Source: Bondarzewia mesenterica (Eukaryota > Basidiomycota > Agaricomycetes > Russulales > Bondarzewiaceae). From it: DNA of 64,000 nucleotides. Under the pieces are notes generated by a model that was not told where the DNA came from, did no database searches, and was given only the letters and a program-made list of their open reading frames with translations. Within the stretch, counting starts at the first letter, position 1. The number at the start of each line of letters is the position of its first letter. The position numbers were made by a program, and so were the translations under genes. The stretch spans positions 1 through 64,000 of the forward strand of contig SGPL01000034.1 of NCBI GenBank assembly GCA_004802705.1, read 5' to 3'. Below, one piece after another: positions 10,204 through 21,249 of the stretch.

Positions 10204-11450
10204 GTGGGCGTGTATCTGGAGCAAGATGATCAGCCAGCCGCAGACGTCGATAAGGGGCGCTCATGTACTTCACGGTTACCTCCACCATTCACGTCCCACG
10301 CGTGCTCGAACATCAGCACGGCCTCCTCCCACTGCTCCCGAGTGAGCAATGCCTCTCCCTTACCCAACAACCCGTCGATATCACGGTCCATATCGGTTAT
10401 CCTCAACAGCTCATCGCACCACCACTCTCCCACGCGAGCCTGGCTGAGCTGGAGATACGAACAGCATAATGCATGCATAACATCTTGATGTCGCGGGTTC
10501 ACAAGGCATAGTGGAGTGATAGGGATGTTCGATGGGAACTCGAGCATAGATGGTGCGGCATTGGAATCGAGTGCACTGTCGAACGTCGCGAGGAAGCTGG
10601 TGCCTGGCGAGCTCAGAGACGCGTCTTTCGATGCAGAACCTAGGAGGAAGCCACGAGCTTGTCAAGCTTCGTGAAGGACTTGTCAAGGGACTTGACGAGA
10701 TGATGTGCGCATGCACACGGCTTAGAGTTGGGATCGAAATGCAGACATTGCTTAAATGCAGAAAAGGGGGTATTAGACGTGGGCATGTAAAAGTAAGAAA
10801 GACGGAATATGCAAAGAAAGGCTGCGGTTGAGGGTGCGTGATATGGGATAATCCGCTGTGCTCATTTTTTGAAGAGAGAACGAATCACGCACTTTAAGTC
10901 TCCCATGGCTTGCTCGAAATCCCCAGCTGCCAGAGCACAGTAGGCTCTTTGTTGTCGAATATTCACTGAATGCGATGCAGTTTTCAGCGCCTAGGTTATG
11001 GCCTCTTCGCAGGCCGTCCACAGTTTGGCTCTCTGCACTTTGAAACCTTCTTGGCTGCTATTTCGCCGTCCGACACGTCGAGAAGGAGGTCCATAGCTGT
11101 TTTGTTCGATTTGTTTTTGGCCTGATAGCGCTTCAGCGCATCCCGCGCGTCAGACCACTATCCCTCCTTCGCAAATATCTTGGCCTTCATGAGGTACGCC
11201 CCAGTAAATGTTTCAGAGGTAAGTGCCAGGACTTGGTCGAAGTCCGCAAGAGCGTTTGCGTGCCGGCCAAGCAAGAAATAGGCAGTCGCTCGTTTATAAT
11301 ACAATGCATAGTCAGCGGGCAATTGTGCTGCAAAAATAATGTATAAGCGAAGCACATGTAAGGCAAAGGCCATTACAACTTACTTATAGCTTCATGTATG
11401 GGCGGAACGGGTAGAGGGCGGGACACGTTCATCTAAACGAATCTGTGAGA
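10204..11450 (-). pseudogene. DNAJC3/P58IPK-like TPR co-chaperone gene, truncated and broken
   Basis: Minus-strand pieces follow the order of the ER-lumenal TPR co-chaperone DNAJC3/P58IPK. PADYALYYKRATAYFLLGRH-ALADFDQVLALTS and KAKIFAKEG lie at 11158-11373, then SDARDALKRYQAKNKS, QRAYCALAAGDFEQAMGDLK, FKQCLHFDPNSKPC and SLDKSFTKLDKLV. Last comes LLTREQWEEAVLMFEHAWDV-REVHER at 10230-10547. A TAG interrupts KEG-W near 11158 and frames shift at least twice (near 11040 and 10600). The J domain that should follow is absent below 10200, and the start of the gene is missing above about 11450. An apparently intact splice junction near 11340 shows it is not a processed copy. Intact homologues bind misfolded proteins through TPRs and recruit Hsp70 through the J domain. 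Confidence 0.7.
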
Positions 11451-11490
11451 CGTCCCTTCTGTGAGCACATAAGAAAAAAGAAAAACAAGC

Positions 11491-12429
11491 TTGGCAAAAT
11501 GCACCTGGTCTCCCCCTCACCATCGATGCCCAATGCCAAGTCCGCCCCTTCCAAACACAAAGCTTCACCCCACCCAGAACTTCCTCTCCTCGTCCTCCCC
11601 CTCCCCCTTCTCCTCAAACTCCACGGTGACATCGGCAGTGGCACCTACCCTGACAACGACGTCAACAATGTGCTGTCCAGTGGCAACCTGTTCATCCTCT
11701 GTTGATGATGTGGATGATGAGGCAGTGGCGATGGCACTGCGTCCACCGCTGCCCCCGTGCAAACCCTCTCACCTGCCCGGCACCGCCAAAGATGCTGCGA
11801 CCAATATGCTCCACCCTCCTGATGCTGAACATACCTACTCGCCCCACCTCGCCATGCTGTCCATTGGCGACCCCGCCCACTGCATCCACGGCCACGCATC
11901 CACCTCATCCGTCGGCTCTTTCCACTCACTGTCCCTCTCCTCCGATGGCAGTACAGACCACAGCGCTGACACCCCCGGCTCTCTCTCTCAGTTTGTCCAG
12001 ACATTCTCCATGGACCGCGATTGGCCTGATGCTGACAGCCTCGATGAGTCTTTCGAAAATGTCATGGTTGGATCGGACGTGAGGCCAATTGATAGCGCCG
12101 ACATTTCTCATACTCTATCCAGATCTCCTCTTCCAATGCACCTTCAATACCGGTCCTACATCGTGTGCATATCGAGCGAAGGGGCAGAGCTCATCGGCAA
12201 AGGACGACCACTGTCACGGCTCTTGGATGATGTGAGACGGGACTCATGCAATGCGTTGGCAGTGGGTCACGAGATGGTGAGCGAGAATTGCGGTCTCACA
12301 TCCCATGGAAGACGATGGGAGACGGGGAAGCAGATGAGGAAGCAGAGGAAGAGACGAGCGGATGAGGAGGAATGCACAACTAGTCGATCTAGCAGCTTCG
12401 AAGTCCAACTTGTTCTTACTTACCGGTAA
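11491..12429 (+). CDS. hypothetical low-complexity protein
   Basis: A 312-codon plus frame is rich in Ser, Pro, Ala and His. Its first 60 residues look like chance translation (Pro/Ser/Thr-rich). The middle, from about 11700, has a more protein-like acidic character (SVDDVDDEAVAMAL, FSMDRDWPDADSLDESFENV). The tail is basic (KQMRKQRKRRADEEE). No family is recognised. It sits between a pseudogene and Helitron debris, so a relic or a single exon of a larger gene is possible. The start codon is arbitrary. Confidence 0.35.
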   Translation: MAKCTWSPPHHRCPMPSPPLPNTKLHPTQNFLSSSSPSPFSSNSTVTSAVAPTLTTTSTMCCPVATCSSSVDDVDDEAVAMALRPPLPPCKPSHLPGTAKDAATNMLHPPDAEHTYSPHLAMLSIGDPAHCIHGHASTSSVGSFHSLSLSSDGSTDHSADTPGSLSQFVQTFSMDRDWPDADSLDESFENVMVGSDVRPIDSADISHTLSRSPLPMHLQYRSYIVCISSEGAELIGKGRPLSRLLDDVRRDSCNALAVGHEMVSENCGLTSHGRRWETGKQMRKQRKRRADEEECTTSRSSSFEVQLVLTYR

Positions 12430-12689
12430 TCAGAGATCCCGGTCGACCGGTGAAGCTTTACTACAAAAAAAAAATGAAGCTAGATTAGTTGCAGAAGTCT
12501 TACCATTTTGTAACAACCCTAGCCATTAATTGTAGTCAACTGTAGTCCGACTAGTTTCCCAAATTCTGTGTAGGGGGGGGGTCAAAATGGCCCATGATCC
12601 TGGCATAAGTAATGATTCCCTAATCGGGAATCATAACATAGGATTCGCGCATGTCGAAACAATATAAGCACGCAGTGAGCTGTGCCTGT

Positions 12690-13020
12690 CGTCCACCAAC
12701 GTGACTGATCTCATTCAAATCGTGGGAATGTGATGCCTTACCAGGCTGTTCCGCTGTCTGTTCTTCACCCACCTTCACCACATCATTCTGATCAACAGTG
12801 TTTGGTGCGATATTATGTGAGCGGAACCACCACATTCGTTATCCGTGATCACCTTTCTACCACCGTTGTGGTCAATCTTTGTCAAACTGTGGGTATGAGA
12901 ACCCTTACCTGACTTTGCCACTGTCTGTCCTTCACCCACCCTCACCACATCGCTCTGATCGATAACGTTGGTTTGTACGCCCGTTCAGTCCTCTACGACA
13001 CAGACACATCACACGTCATT
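12690..13020. repeat. 167-bp tandem duplication
   Basis: Two diverged copies of about 167 bp share a GTCTGTYCTTCACCCACCYT segment (near 12755 and 12922) followed by CACCACATC-TCTGATC. Each is preceded by a G-GGTATGAGAACCCTTACC-like stretch. On the minus strand both copies can be read as VGEGQTV-like peptides ending at GTAAGG, a possible splice donor. No family is recognised. Confidence 0.6.
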
Positions 13021-13206
13021 TCGAATGACACTTCGTTCTTGCGGGATGACAGTTGTCGTGCAGCCCTTCAGCTCGCTGCACATTGAGTTCTATATGTGGG
13101 GTCTGACTTTCGTCTGTGCGTGCCTTTCTCTTCATTCCATTATGACTGCTTCTGCTTATTATTTAGGTCCTGTATCGCATCTGTGGACCGCTGTCACCGT
13201 ACGATG

Positions 13207-13772
13207 TCTCAGATTCCCTGCACACTCAGGAGATGAGTTGTTGTATTACAGTTCTGATGCTCTCGAAGAATCTGACACAGCCGATGCACCTGAACTACTG
13301 CCTGATTATTTCTCTCAACTGAAACAGGCCGGTGTTCCCGACCACGAACTTACACTCAAGACAGGTTCCATCTGCACTATCGTGAGAAACCTGTCCGTGA
13401 CAGAGGCCTCGTTCACAATGCGCGCGTTGATGTCGTCGGCCTTCGACACCGTTCCATCGACATCCACGTTCTTGGACGCTTAGAAACCCACTCTCTTCCG
13501 TGCATTATGTTCACTTTTCACCCTCCGTACTCATCATGGATTATCAATCGAAGACAATTTCCACTGCGAATTGTGTACACTACGACTTTCAATAGTAGTC
13601 TCGGGCAAACGCTTGATCGCATCGTTGTCGACATACGTTCCCCGTATTCACACACGGTCAATAGTACACCGCTCTGTCTCGTGTTTGCAACAGTAACAAC
13701 ATCTTACTACTCACGTCCAACGACTATGACGGATACACTACCAATGTCATTTACAAGCAATTGTTACTGTAA
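13207..13772 (+). pseudogene. Helitron Pif1 helicase C-terminal relic
   Basis: Plus-strand frames give the characteristic end of a Helitron Pif1 helicase. DELLYYSSDALEE-LPDYFSQLKQAGVPDHELTLKTG and TIVRNLSV are followed, in a shifted frame, by HNARVDVVGLRHRSIDI. Then come FTFHPPYSSWIINRRQFPLR and TTFNSSLGQTLDRIVVDIRSP. In a further frame the conserved YTALSRVCNSNNILLLTSN follows, ending with TAA at 13770-13772. At least two frameshifts and one in-frame TAG (THGQ-stop-YTALSRV) show it is dead. The opposite strand and different base composition suggest it is a separate element from the 2.3-9.3 kb Helitron. Confidence 0.8.
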
Positions 13773-13865
13773 TAAAACTACCACATCTGCAAAGTTCACT
13801 CATCCGTAGGGTCCCCTTGTATTAAATAAGGCCCCATGAAGCTCACATCAAGGTTGCCCGGAAAA

Positions 13866-14180
13866 ATAGCGTATTTGATGGTGAAATTTGGCCATTTTCT
13901 TCCCAGAACATAGCGTATTTGAGAACCAAAACTGGCCAAAAAAGGCCGATCCTTTCCGGCAGATAGCATATTTGGCATCAGTTTGCAGCAAAATAATTTT
14001 GAGATCTCATCTGTCAGCTTGTAAATTTGTTGCCTTTCCCTCACTAGCGGAATAAAGGCCAGAAACAATGAGAAACAACGAGGAGAACCGGCGTTACATA
14101 ACGTGACGAAACGTGACAAACGTGATGACCCCTCCCGAATATAGCGTATTTCTGACCCAAAAGATAGCGTATTTCAGGCC
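13866..14180. repeat. cluster of ATAGCGTATTT words
   Basis: ATAGCGTATTT or a one-base variant occurs five times, near 13867, 13911, 13964 (as ATAGCATATTT), 14142 and 14164. Spacing is irregular, and each copy is followed by a GA, GG, CT or CA dinucleotide. The stretch has no supported gene. Confidence 0.6.
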
Positions 14181-14342
14181 CGATTTTGGGGGTTTCGACC
14201 GGGCAACCTTGGCGTGAGCTTCACGGGGCCTATTAAATACCTGTAAATATTCCGACCTAAGTAGATCACGTTGAATGTACGTAGACAACTTACCGAGTGT
14301 GCCAGCTTGGATGCTGTTCGATCCGTACAGAGCAGACAAGTC

Positions 14343-14515
14343 TCATAGGCAGAGACCACCTCGCATGGAGAGGGTATTACGTTCCTGTGAAGGGGGTGGT
14401 GGATGGTGACCTGCCTGCCTCAAAACAGAGCGCGATCGCTGGGGAATTGGACAGAACTGTGAGCGAGGTGCTGAAAAAGCTGGAGCAGTTGCGGGTGACG
14501 GCGAGTGGTTTCTAA
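14343..14515 (+). CDS. possible orphan 3'-terminal exon
   Basis: After a CATAG acceptor-like site near 14350, the plus frame reads GRDHLAWRGYYVPVKGVVDG and continues ELDRTVSEVLKKLEQLRVTA before stopping at 14515. The peptide looks protein-like, with an amphipathic end, but I recognise no family. No upstream exon can be linked to it because Helitron debris precedes it. It may be the surviving end of a gene disrupted by the mobile DNA, or chance. It is convergent with the glutamate-cysteine ligase gene. Confidence 0.3.
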
Positions 14516-14908
14516 CCGGGGGCATCTTTTAGTTATTGTATGTGCTGCTTTGTATAGTGTGTAGGTTATGGACTGTTTCGAAGCTTGACGATTCTGTCAA
14601 GCCGATATTGTGCCGCGAGCACGCGCCCTGAATTGCTGTCGATCATGTCATCACACTATCTATTGTAGCACCCCCAACGTCCCCATCAATCTGAGAGAAA
14701 TCTGATGCAACATGACGTCTATGAGGTCATAACCAAAATGAAAAGGCTACAGAATGATTCGACTGCGTGCACTCTGACGATGTCCCCGATAGATAGCTGC
14801 CATGTCCACCAATTGAGCCCTCTTCCCACTTGCCTTGCGAAAAAGTAAAAGATGATACAATTGTTCCTCGTCGTTTTTGAATTGATTTCTCTCTTGATTC
14901 GATAATCA
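14516..14908. other. intergenic region
   Basis: It holds only short shadow frames. It should contain the 3' untranslated end of the glutamate-cysteine ligase gene on the minus strand. No repeat or RNA gene is seen. Confidence 0.5.
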
Positions 14909-17690
14909 TTATTTCTCTAGACACCCTTGGTCTTGCTCGCCTCCGGTGTAATCCTCAGGGAGCAGGTCAGGAACTCGTCGGACGCCACGCTCACTAAAGT
15001 AAACATGAGTATGATGGATGGATGTCGAAACAAAGGAGGCCCACATTTCGTCCACGGCCACCATGAGGTCGTAGTTGATCTCTTGACTGACAACAGAGTC
15101 GAACTTGTAAGCGGGGTGCGAACGGACAAATTCACGCATCCACGTCGCGGGAGTCTTGAGGGTCCCTGTCAAGAGCGGTCAGCTCCACAAACCTGTGATT
15201 CACGAGGACAAATTCGTGATTAACCGTTCGCCCTGCGTCTGATGAGGTTCAAGTACGACCCTATTTTGCGTCTCTCAGCCTCTTTCACGTCCAGCGTGTC
15301 CAGGTAGGATTCAACGAGACCCAACAGACCCGGGAAGTCGGCCCCCTTCAATGCAGATCAGCCGAAGTCGGCATGTGAGGGCACCAAGTTGGACGAACCT
15401 TGCCGTTAATGATCTCATCCATCGTCATTAATTCATACTCGTCGTCCACGGAGCCGTGTGGCAAGCCCTCTTCCGGCGGAGGAATAGGGGGGTAGCAATT
15501 TCTCATCCGTCGTTCCTTCACCCGCAGAACGCCATTTGCACCATGAACGGGTGACGAAGTGCCCGACGAGTGAGCACTGGATGCTCGCGACGACAAGGGG
15601 GGAAAGACGTTCCACCGAAAGTAGAACTTGGACGAACGTGCGGCATCTCGGACTTGTGCTTGTGCCATGTTTTCATCAACCTGAAAAGGGGTGGAAAATT
15701 AATCTCGGCAAAACTTTCAAGCCCTCGGTGATGAACCGACCTTGGAGATGGGCATGTAAAAGTTCAAGTTCATGCTCATGATGGCTCGAGAGAGGAGCAC
15801 AATGAAGACTGCGTATGCGGCGTTCTCGAAATCGGTCATCTGGACTTCCATGCTGCGGAACTCGACACGCCATCCGATGGATGAGTTTGGAGGGGGAGGC
15901 TTGAAGCGCACGGTTTGCCAATTGGTAGATTGTATGTTCTGCGATGGATGTTGATTGCATGAACAAATAGCGTTACTGGGTGGATATGTGCAAATGCATA
16001 AATACCTCGAAGTGGTCGGTGCTCGCGGTGTCGTCTTGCTCAATGAGTTCCCGGAAAATAACAATAGGGTCACGAACAAAGAGATGCGATATATGCTTGG
16101 AAAGGAGATGATCAATGCCTTGATTTTGGTACGTGATTACTGTTAGGTTGATACAAGATACAAGATAGATGTAGGACTTACCATGTTCACGCAAGCGGTT
16201 ATAAATAGACTCGTCATATGGCAATGGATTATCGTTATACTCAGGCCTGTTCATCCACTCCTCAGAGATATATAAATCTACGCTGTCATACCGAGACTTG
16301 GGTATCCTGAATTTGTTCTCCTTGAGCGGCTGCAGACCAGTTTACTGTTGAGAAATGATTTTCGATGACGCAGACTCATACCTTCAAGCCGCGCTCTTCT
16401 TCCGTACGGTCGTCAACACTGCCTGCAATGACATTCCATCGACAGTCGACATCCGCAACATAACCACGCCAGAGAGGGCTTGCAGCTGTTAGCGCCAACT
16501 AGAATGTATGGTCAGGTCGTTGAGTAACACATGATCAATGTGGAACTTCACCATAATCGGTCCGACCGGAATGAGAGCATCGTATAGGCGCCTGGCTTCT
16601 GTGACGTTACACGACTGGAATGTTAATTGTAGACAACAGCATCCCATTCCAAAGCCCATGGCATCCATATAAATATGATCAATAAGCGCGGCACCGTTTT
16701 TAGCCTCTGGATGGTTTGGAAAGATTCATACGAGTGCAAATAACTCGCATTGAAACGCACCAGAATCTTCCGGGTACCGGTTACGCTGCCATGGGATAGT
16801 GGGGTCTACGAAAGGTCGTGGAGTCCGCTCGTCGATAAACAATGGTAGATTAATCGCGACCTTCGACCCTCTTCTTCGCCTGATGTTTGCCGTAAGAGTC
16901 CTGTTCAAAGGAAGTTAGCCGATTCATTGTTCTGAAGCACTCAAAAACACGGACGGGAAGCGCGCATGGGGGTTTGTAATTTCTTCTGGTAAGAACAGGC
17001 TTTGACTTGATTTCGCGTCAGCAGGGTCATAGTATGGCTCCGTGAATACTCCAGGGACACCCAATCGGGGGAAGGACGTTAGAGTAACTGGTATCTCGTT
17101 GGGTTTAAGATGTTTACGAGCAAGGTTTCGCCTTTCGTGATCACTTCATGAACATGTCTGTGACTGGCCGCAAACGAAACCTCCCACCTGTATCGCATGT
17201 TGGACTCCACGGAGAGGAGATCACGAAGGTACCCCGTGTAAGGGGATCCGGGGGTAGACTCCAGCATATATCGACCGTACTCGGGGTGAAATGTCGGTGC
17301 TGAAATCCTGCAGAAGGTTGCAGCGCATCGGAAAGATAAGACAAACCCAAGCACCTTACGAGTTATCTGTTTTGGCATCGATCTCACTGGCGGCGGGCTG
17401 CAGCTGGGCCAAAATTTCAGTCTGGCGCAAGGATAACACGGCATTTTTCGATTCAGGATCGAACGAAATGACCATGTATTCAACCTATGCGAGTGCACGA
17501 TCGTCAGAAGAAAAAATTACAACATACTAAGTGAATGTACCTCATCTCCCCAAAGCAACTCATCTCCACATCTATCCTTCAACCGATCCCATATATTCAG
17601 GAACTGGGTGATACCATGGTAGTGAACGTGCTCCACATAGGGTTTGGCTTCGTCCCAGGTGAGGGGGGTACCGACAGACAAAAGACCCAT
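14909..17690 (-). CDS. GSH1: glutamate-cysteine ligase (gamma-glutamylcysteine synthetase)
   Basis: It catalyses the ATP-dependent joining of glutamate and cysteine, the first and rate-limiting step of glutathione synthesis in the cytosol. The start [20 protein letters not shown] is the family's N-terminus, so ATG 17688-17690 is preferred over the upstream in-frame ATG at 17747. Exons 17541-17690, 17360-17484 and from 17307 downward are joined by GT..AG introns. They give [19 protein letters not shown] and, further on, [20 protein letters not shown] and [18 protein letters not shown]. Later exons add [68 protein letters not shown] and [10 protein letters not shown], ending near [12 protein letters not shown] with a stop at 14909. 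All eukaryotic-type GCL core blocks are present and no defect is seen. Around nine introns are implied. Confidence 0.93.
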
Positions 17691-18318
17691 GGTTGCAGAA
17701 AAGATAAAGTTGACCGAGGTGCGGCGAAGGAGAATTGCGGCCGGCACTGACTAAAGTATGTTTCCATTTCCTGCGATTAGAGATTTCCGTACACATGCTG
17801 ACACAGACCAATCGGGACAAGTCACAGAGTGCCCTCAACGGCCTTACAAACCATCGTCTCCTCCTTACAAAAGCTGTCCAGCATTTAGCATCCAACTTAA
17901 CATCAAAGGTTAACCGCCGGGCGTGCAGGCTCAAGCGCCGACCAAGTCGACTTTATTCGCTGGGAAGCGTAGTAGTGTTCTTACTTACAAGACGTGGAAG
18001 CACTGCTTGCGCCATCGAGCTATATTTTCACGTAATTCTACATGAGGCGGCATTTTCGCTTCAAGCTTGACTAGCACGACTGAGCGCAGCCTTAAAGAGT
18101 TGCACAATATGCACATAAGTTAGTTTTCAAAGAAGAACAAAGACGCGGAGCCCCGCGAGCCTGACAAACTGAGAATAAGTAGGAAGCGGAAGTCCGATAT
18201 AATGGTCATAGACATACTTAAAATACAGCTCAAGGCGTACCTGAAAGCATCGTACATGATTCTGGGACGCCGATTCGTAGCACAACAAGAATGCCCGGTA
18301 ACATTAGGCTAGCGACAT
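17691..18318. other. intergenic region between ATG6 end and GSH1 start
   Basis: About 630 bp lie between two genes in tandem on the minus strand. This stretch should contain the GSH1 promoter and the ATG6 3' end. Open frames across it have no recognisable content. Confidence 0.5.
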
Positions 18319-20042
18319 TTATCCGTTACTGCCATTTGTCGTCCACTTCAAGGAAATCTTGAGGGCCAACAGGACGTGCCGTAGGGCGCGTGTCCATGCT
18401 TCCTCCTGACTGAATTGGAGTTTGACGGATGATTCACCAATCTTATCTTTGACAATTCTGTCGCGGATCAGTTGATGAGTTACGTATCGAATTCCGAGCG
18501 CAGTAATCGGACTTACTGGTGAGGAAAATCAAGACTTGGGTCTTGTGACTTCGCCCAGTCCATCAGCTGCTTAAGACAGTCCAGAAAGGCAACCATTGCG
18601 AAATCAAAACGACGATTATGAAGGAGACGCCCAAGATGTAGGTCACCAGAGCCGTATAGCTCATAAGTAGCTTTGTCTCCACCAATTCTCTCAATACGAG
18701 AAAAGGATCCCATGGGAACAAGGCGATAGCTGCAAGCCCTTGGTCAAATGTGCACATGCGTGAAGAAGACGGGGTGATAACCCACTTCTCGAAGGTGAAG
18801 TCGAGCTTGCGAGCTATGGTATACAAAAGCAGCAACGTCTGTCCCCACGCTGCGTTGATTTCTGCCCATTCAACCTTGTGATCTGTAAGTTCACCATGTG
18901 CCTCGTCAACAAACGTGCACATACAGGTACTCCAGGCACTCTTCCTAGACGGAGTCCGTTGATGGTTCCAAAAACTCCATCGTGTCCGATACAAAAAGCG
19001 TCATTGTACACATTGGTTCGTTCTAACCTGTCCAGCGTGGCAGTATCAGCAGCGTAGGCTGCCTGCAATGCAGCTAACTGTGAAGCCTGTTCCGCAGACT
19101 TTAGAAGATGGGCATTATGTGCTACCCAGAACCTAGGTCATAATGTGAGCACAAAATGGTGTAAAGAGATTGAGTAAAAACCAACTCTTCCTCCTCCTCT
19201 TCCAAAGACTTTTCCTCTAGTTCGAGAAGGTTCATCTCCTCCTGCAACTGCTCGTGCTCTCGTTCAGCATCCCGAAGTTGTTCAATCGCTAGCTTTTCGT
19301 CATCCTTTAATTGCGCAATCCTGCTCTCAGCCTCCTCCTTACTGATCCCATCTTTCTCTCGCTCCTTCTCCTTCCTGACCTCCTTCTCGAACGCAATATA
19401 ACCATCCCGCTCCTTCTTAGCTTCCTCGAGCTGCCGCGTGAGTGTCGACAGGAGGATGTGTGTGCACTCGGAGCAGAGAGGATGATCAATGTCAGTGCGA
19501 CTGGAGAGTAAGTTTAATAACTGTTGAGTGGACCGCAGATGATGTGATAATGGTGAAGGGTTTGGGTGGTCGGGATCGGCTTGTGGCTCCAGATGGAGAC
19601 CCCTGGACCCATTCGCGGCTGACTTGGCGCTCGAGAATCTCTTCGGCTGCGTAGGTGACGAAACTGGGGACGGTATGTTGCGTATAACACTGTCCTGCAG
19701 GAGCACAAAAGACTCGGCAGGGGCACGCGCAGGCAACTTTCCTTGGGCGCGCGGAGAAAGGTGTGACGGTCTAAGAGTACTCGTGTGAGCAGCCGACTTC
19801 CATGCTGCCTTCACGGACGACGGGGAGGGCAATTGGTCAAGCTGTTCCATCTCCGAGGACGGTGGCTGAGGGCTGTTGAACTGCGATGGAAGAGAATGTA
19901 TGATCATGTCGTATGCTGACGGGGCCAGGTCAACAAGAGAGGCATCAAGCTGTTCGTGAAGTCAGTGTGCTCGATAGCAACGATCAGTGGAAATGAGATT
20001 TACTTGCAGAGGCTGTTTACATTTTTGACACACGAATGCCAT
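18319..20042 (-). CDS. ATG6: autophagy protein ATG6 / Beclin-1
   Basis: It is a subunit of the class III PI3-kinase (Vps34-Vps15) complexes in autophagosome nucleation and vacuolar sorting. Exon 1 (20004-20042) encodes [13 protein letters not shown], the family's N-terminal zinc-ribbon-like CxxC start. Exon 2 begins at 19949 with [16 protein letters not shown] long acidic/basic coiled coil ([20 protein letters not shown] to LEEEEEE) precedes the evolutionarily conserved domain. That domain reads [45 protein letters not shown] and, after an intron, [15 protein letters not shown]. Then follow [20 protein letters not shown] and the C-terminal [15 protein letters not shown], stop at 18319-18321. 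All expected parts are present; a BH3-like segment was not identified. Confidence 0.93.
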
Positions 20043-21249
20043 AGTAATAATCCACAAGCCTCCCTTTGGCCTTCAAAGAAAGTTCGAAGTATGCTAGAAC
20101 TCTCAACGTGGTGCAAGAGTAAGTGAGAGTACGGAATGGAGTTGCTGAGCTCGTGTCAGAACTGTAGGTTTCCAAATCAGGACACACTCCTTCCTTCTCA
20201 GTGTCTTGACAGGTCTCGTCTCGTCAAGCTTGATGTACTTGAAGCGCTGAAGTTTTGAAGGAAGGATGCATATTATTACTTGGTCTTTCCTGTTCAGCCG
20301 AACTAGCTTCAACTAGACATGTACGTTGGTTTTCTATGAATTTCCACTGCGAGCTAAGTACCACAATCATGCACGGGTTTTCTTACAGCAATAGCACGTT
20401 GTCGAGGGCAACCCGGTGCCGAGCCTAAGTGCTTGCCCATGCTGGGCAGGGAGGGGCAGGGTCACTCTACTTGATCATTTTGACGCCGTATATGCTTCGC
20501 TCCCGCCAAGGTTAACGGTTATGCAAGACGTTGTGGATAGCGCAGGTATCGATGGTACGACATGGTCACGCTAACCCTCCATATCAGGGTATGGGGCACT
20601 GTCAAACCTCCGCCCAGACTTCAGAGATCTTTGGGCAGTCCTGCTTTTTGAACGCACCTCTGTGCTCTCGTTGACAGCCCAATTATCCAATCACTCATTC
20701 AGTTAGAACGTCGGTCAGTTAACAGATTGTGGGCGCTACTTTTAGCCAGGTAAGAAAGTATCTAGGATGCCTTCCATTGGTTAGTCTGCGGCTGATTTTG
20801 AATGCGTCATACATGCAGGGCCTCGACTAGGGGACTTAAACCACGCTTGCTACACAACTTGCCAGAAGTCGATCAGCAAGCCGTGCGGCATGTTCTCCAT
20901 CGAAAGTAGTCTTCGAATGACTTACCCAGGAATTCCGTGTGCATGTCCCAATCGTGACTGACGTCTCGCTTGCGAAGGATGCTACTTTTTGCTTTTTCGG
21001 GTGCTCTCTCTTTACGATGGGGATACGATATCATAGTACAGCCCGCGGACTCATGGCCGCCGGCACTAACTTATGAAACTGCGTCGCATACGCAAGGCTT
21101 CAGCTGCTGCGAGATTCGTGTACTCGCTCCCTCAAAAGGCCCCATATGCCGAGGTTTGTTTTTTAAGTCCTCTGCTCGCTTTACAATATCAAGGTACGCA
21201 ATATCAGAGCCACTGATTCCGCCTGTGTACCTATTCACTGCTTTCAAAG
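20043..21249. other. 1.2-kb intergenic region
   Basis: This is the divergent region between ATG6 (minus) and the caspase-like gene (plus). A 69-codon minus frame at 20103-20312 begins KLVRLNRKDQVIICILPSKL but has no recognisable family and no clear splice partners. Nothing else is supported. Confidence 0.4.
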
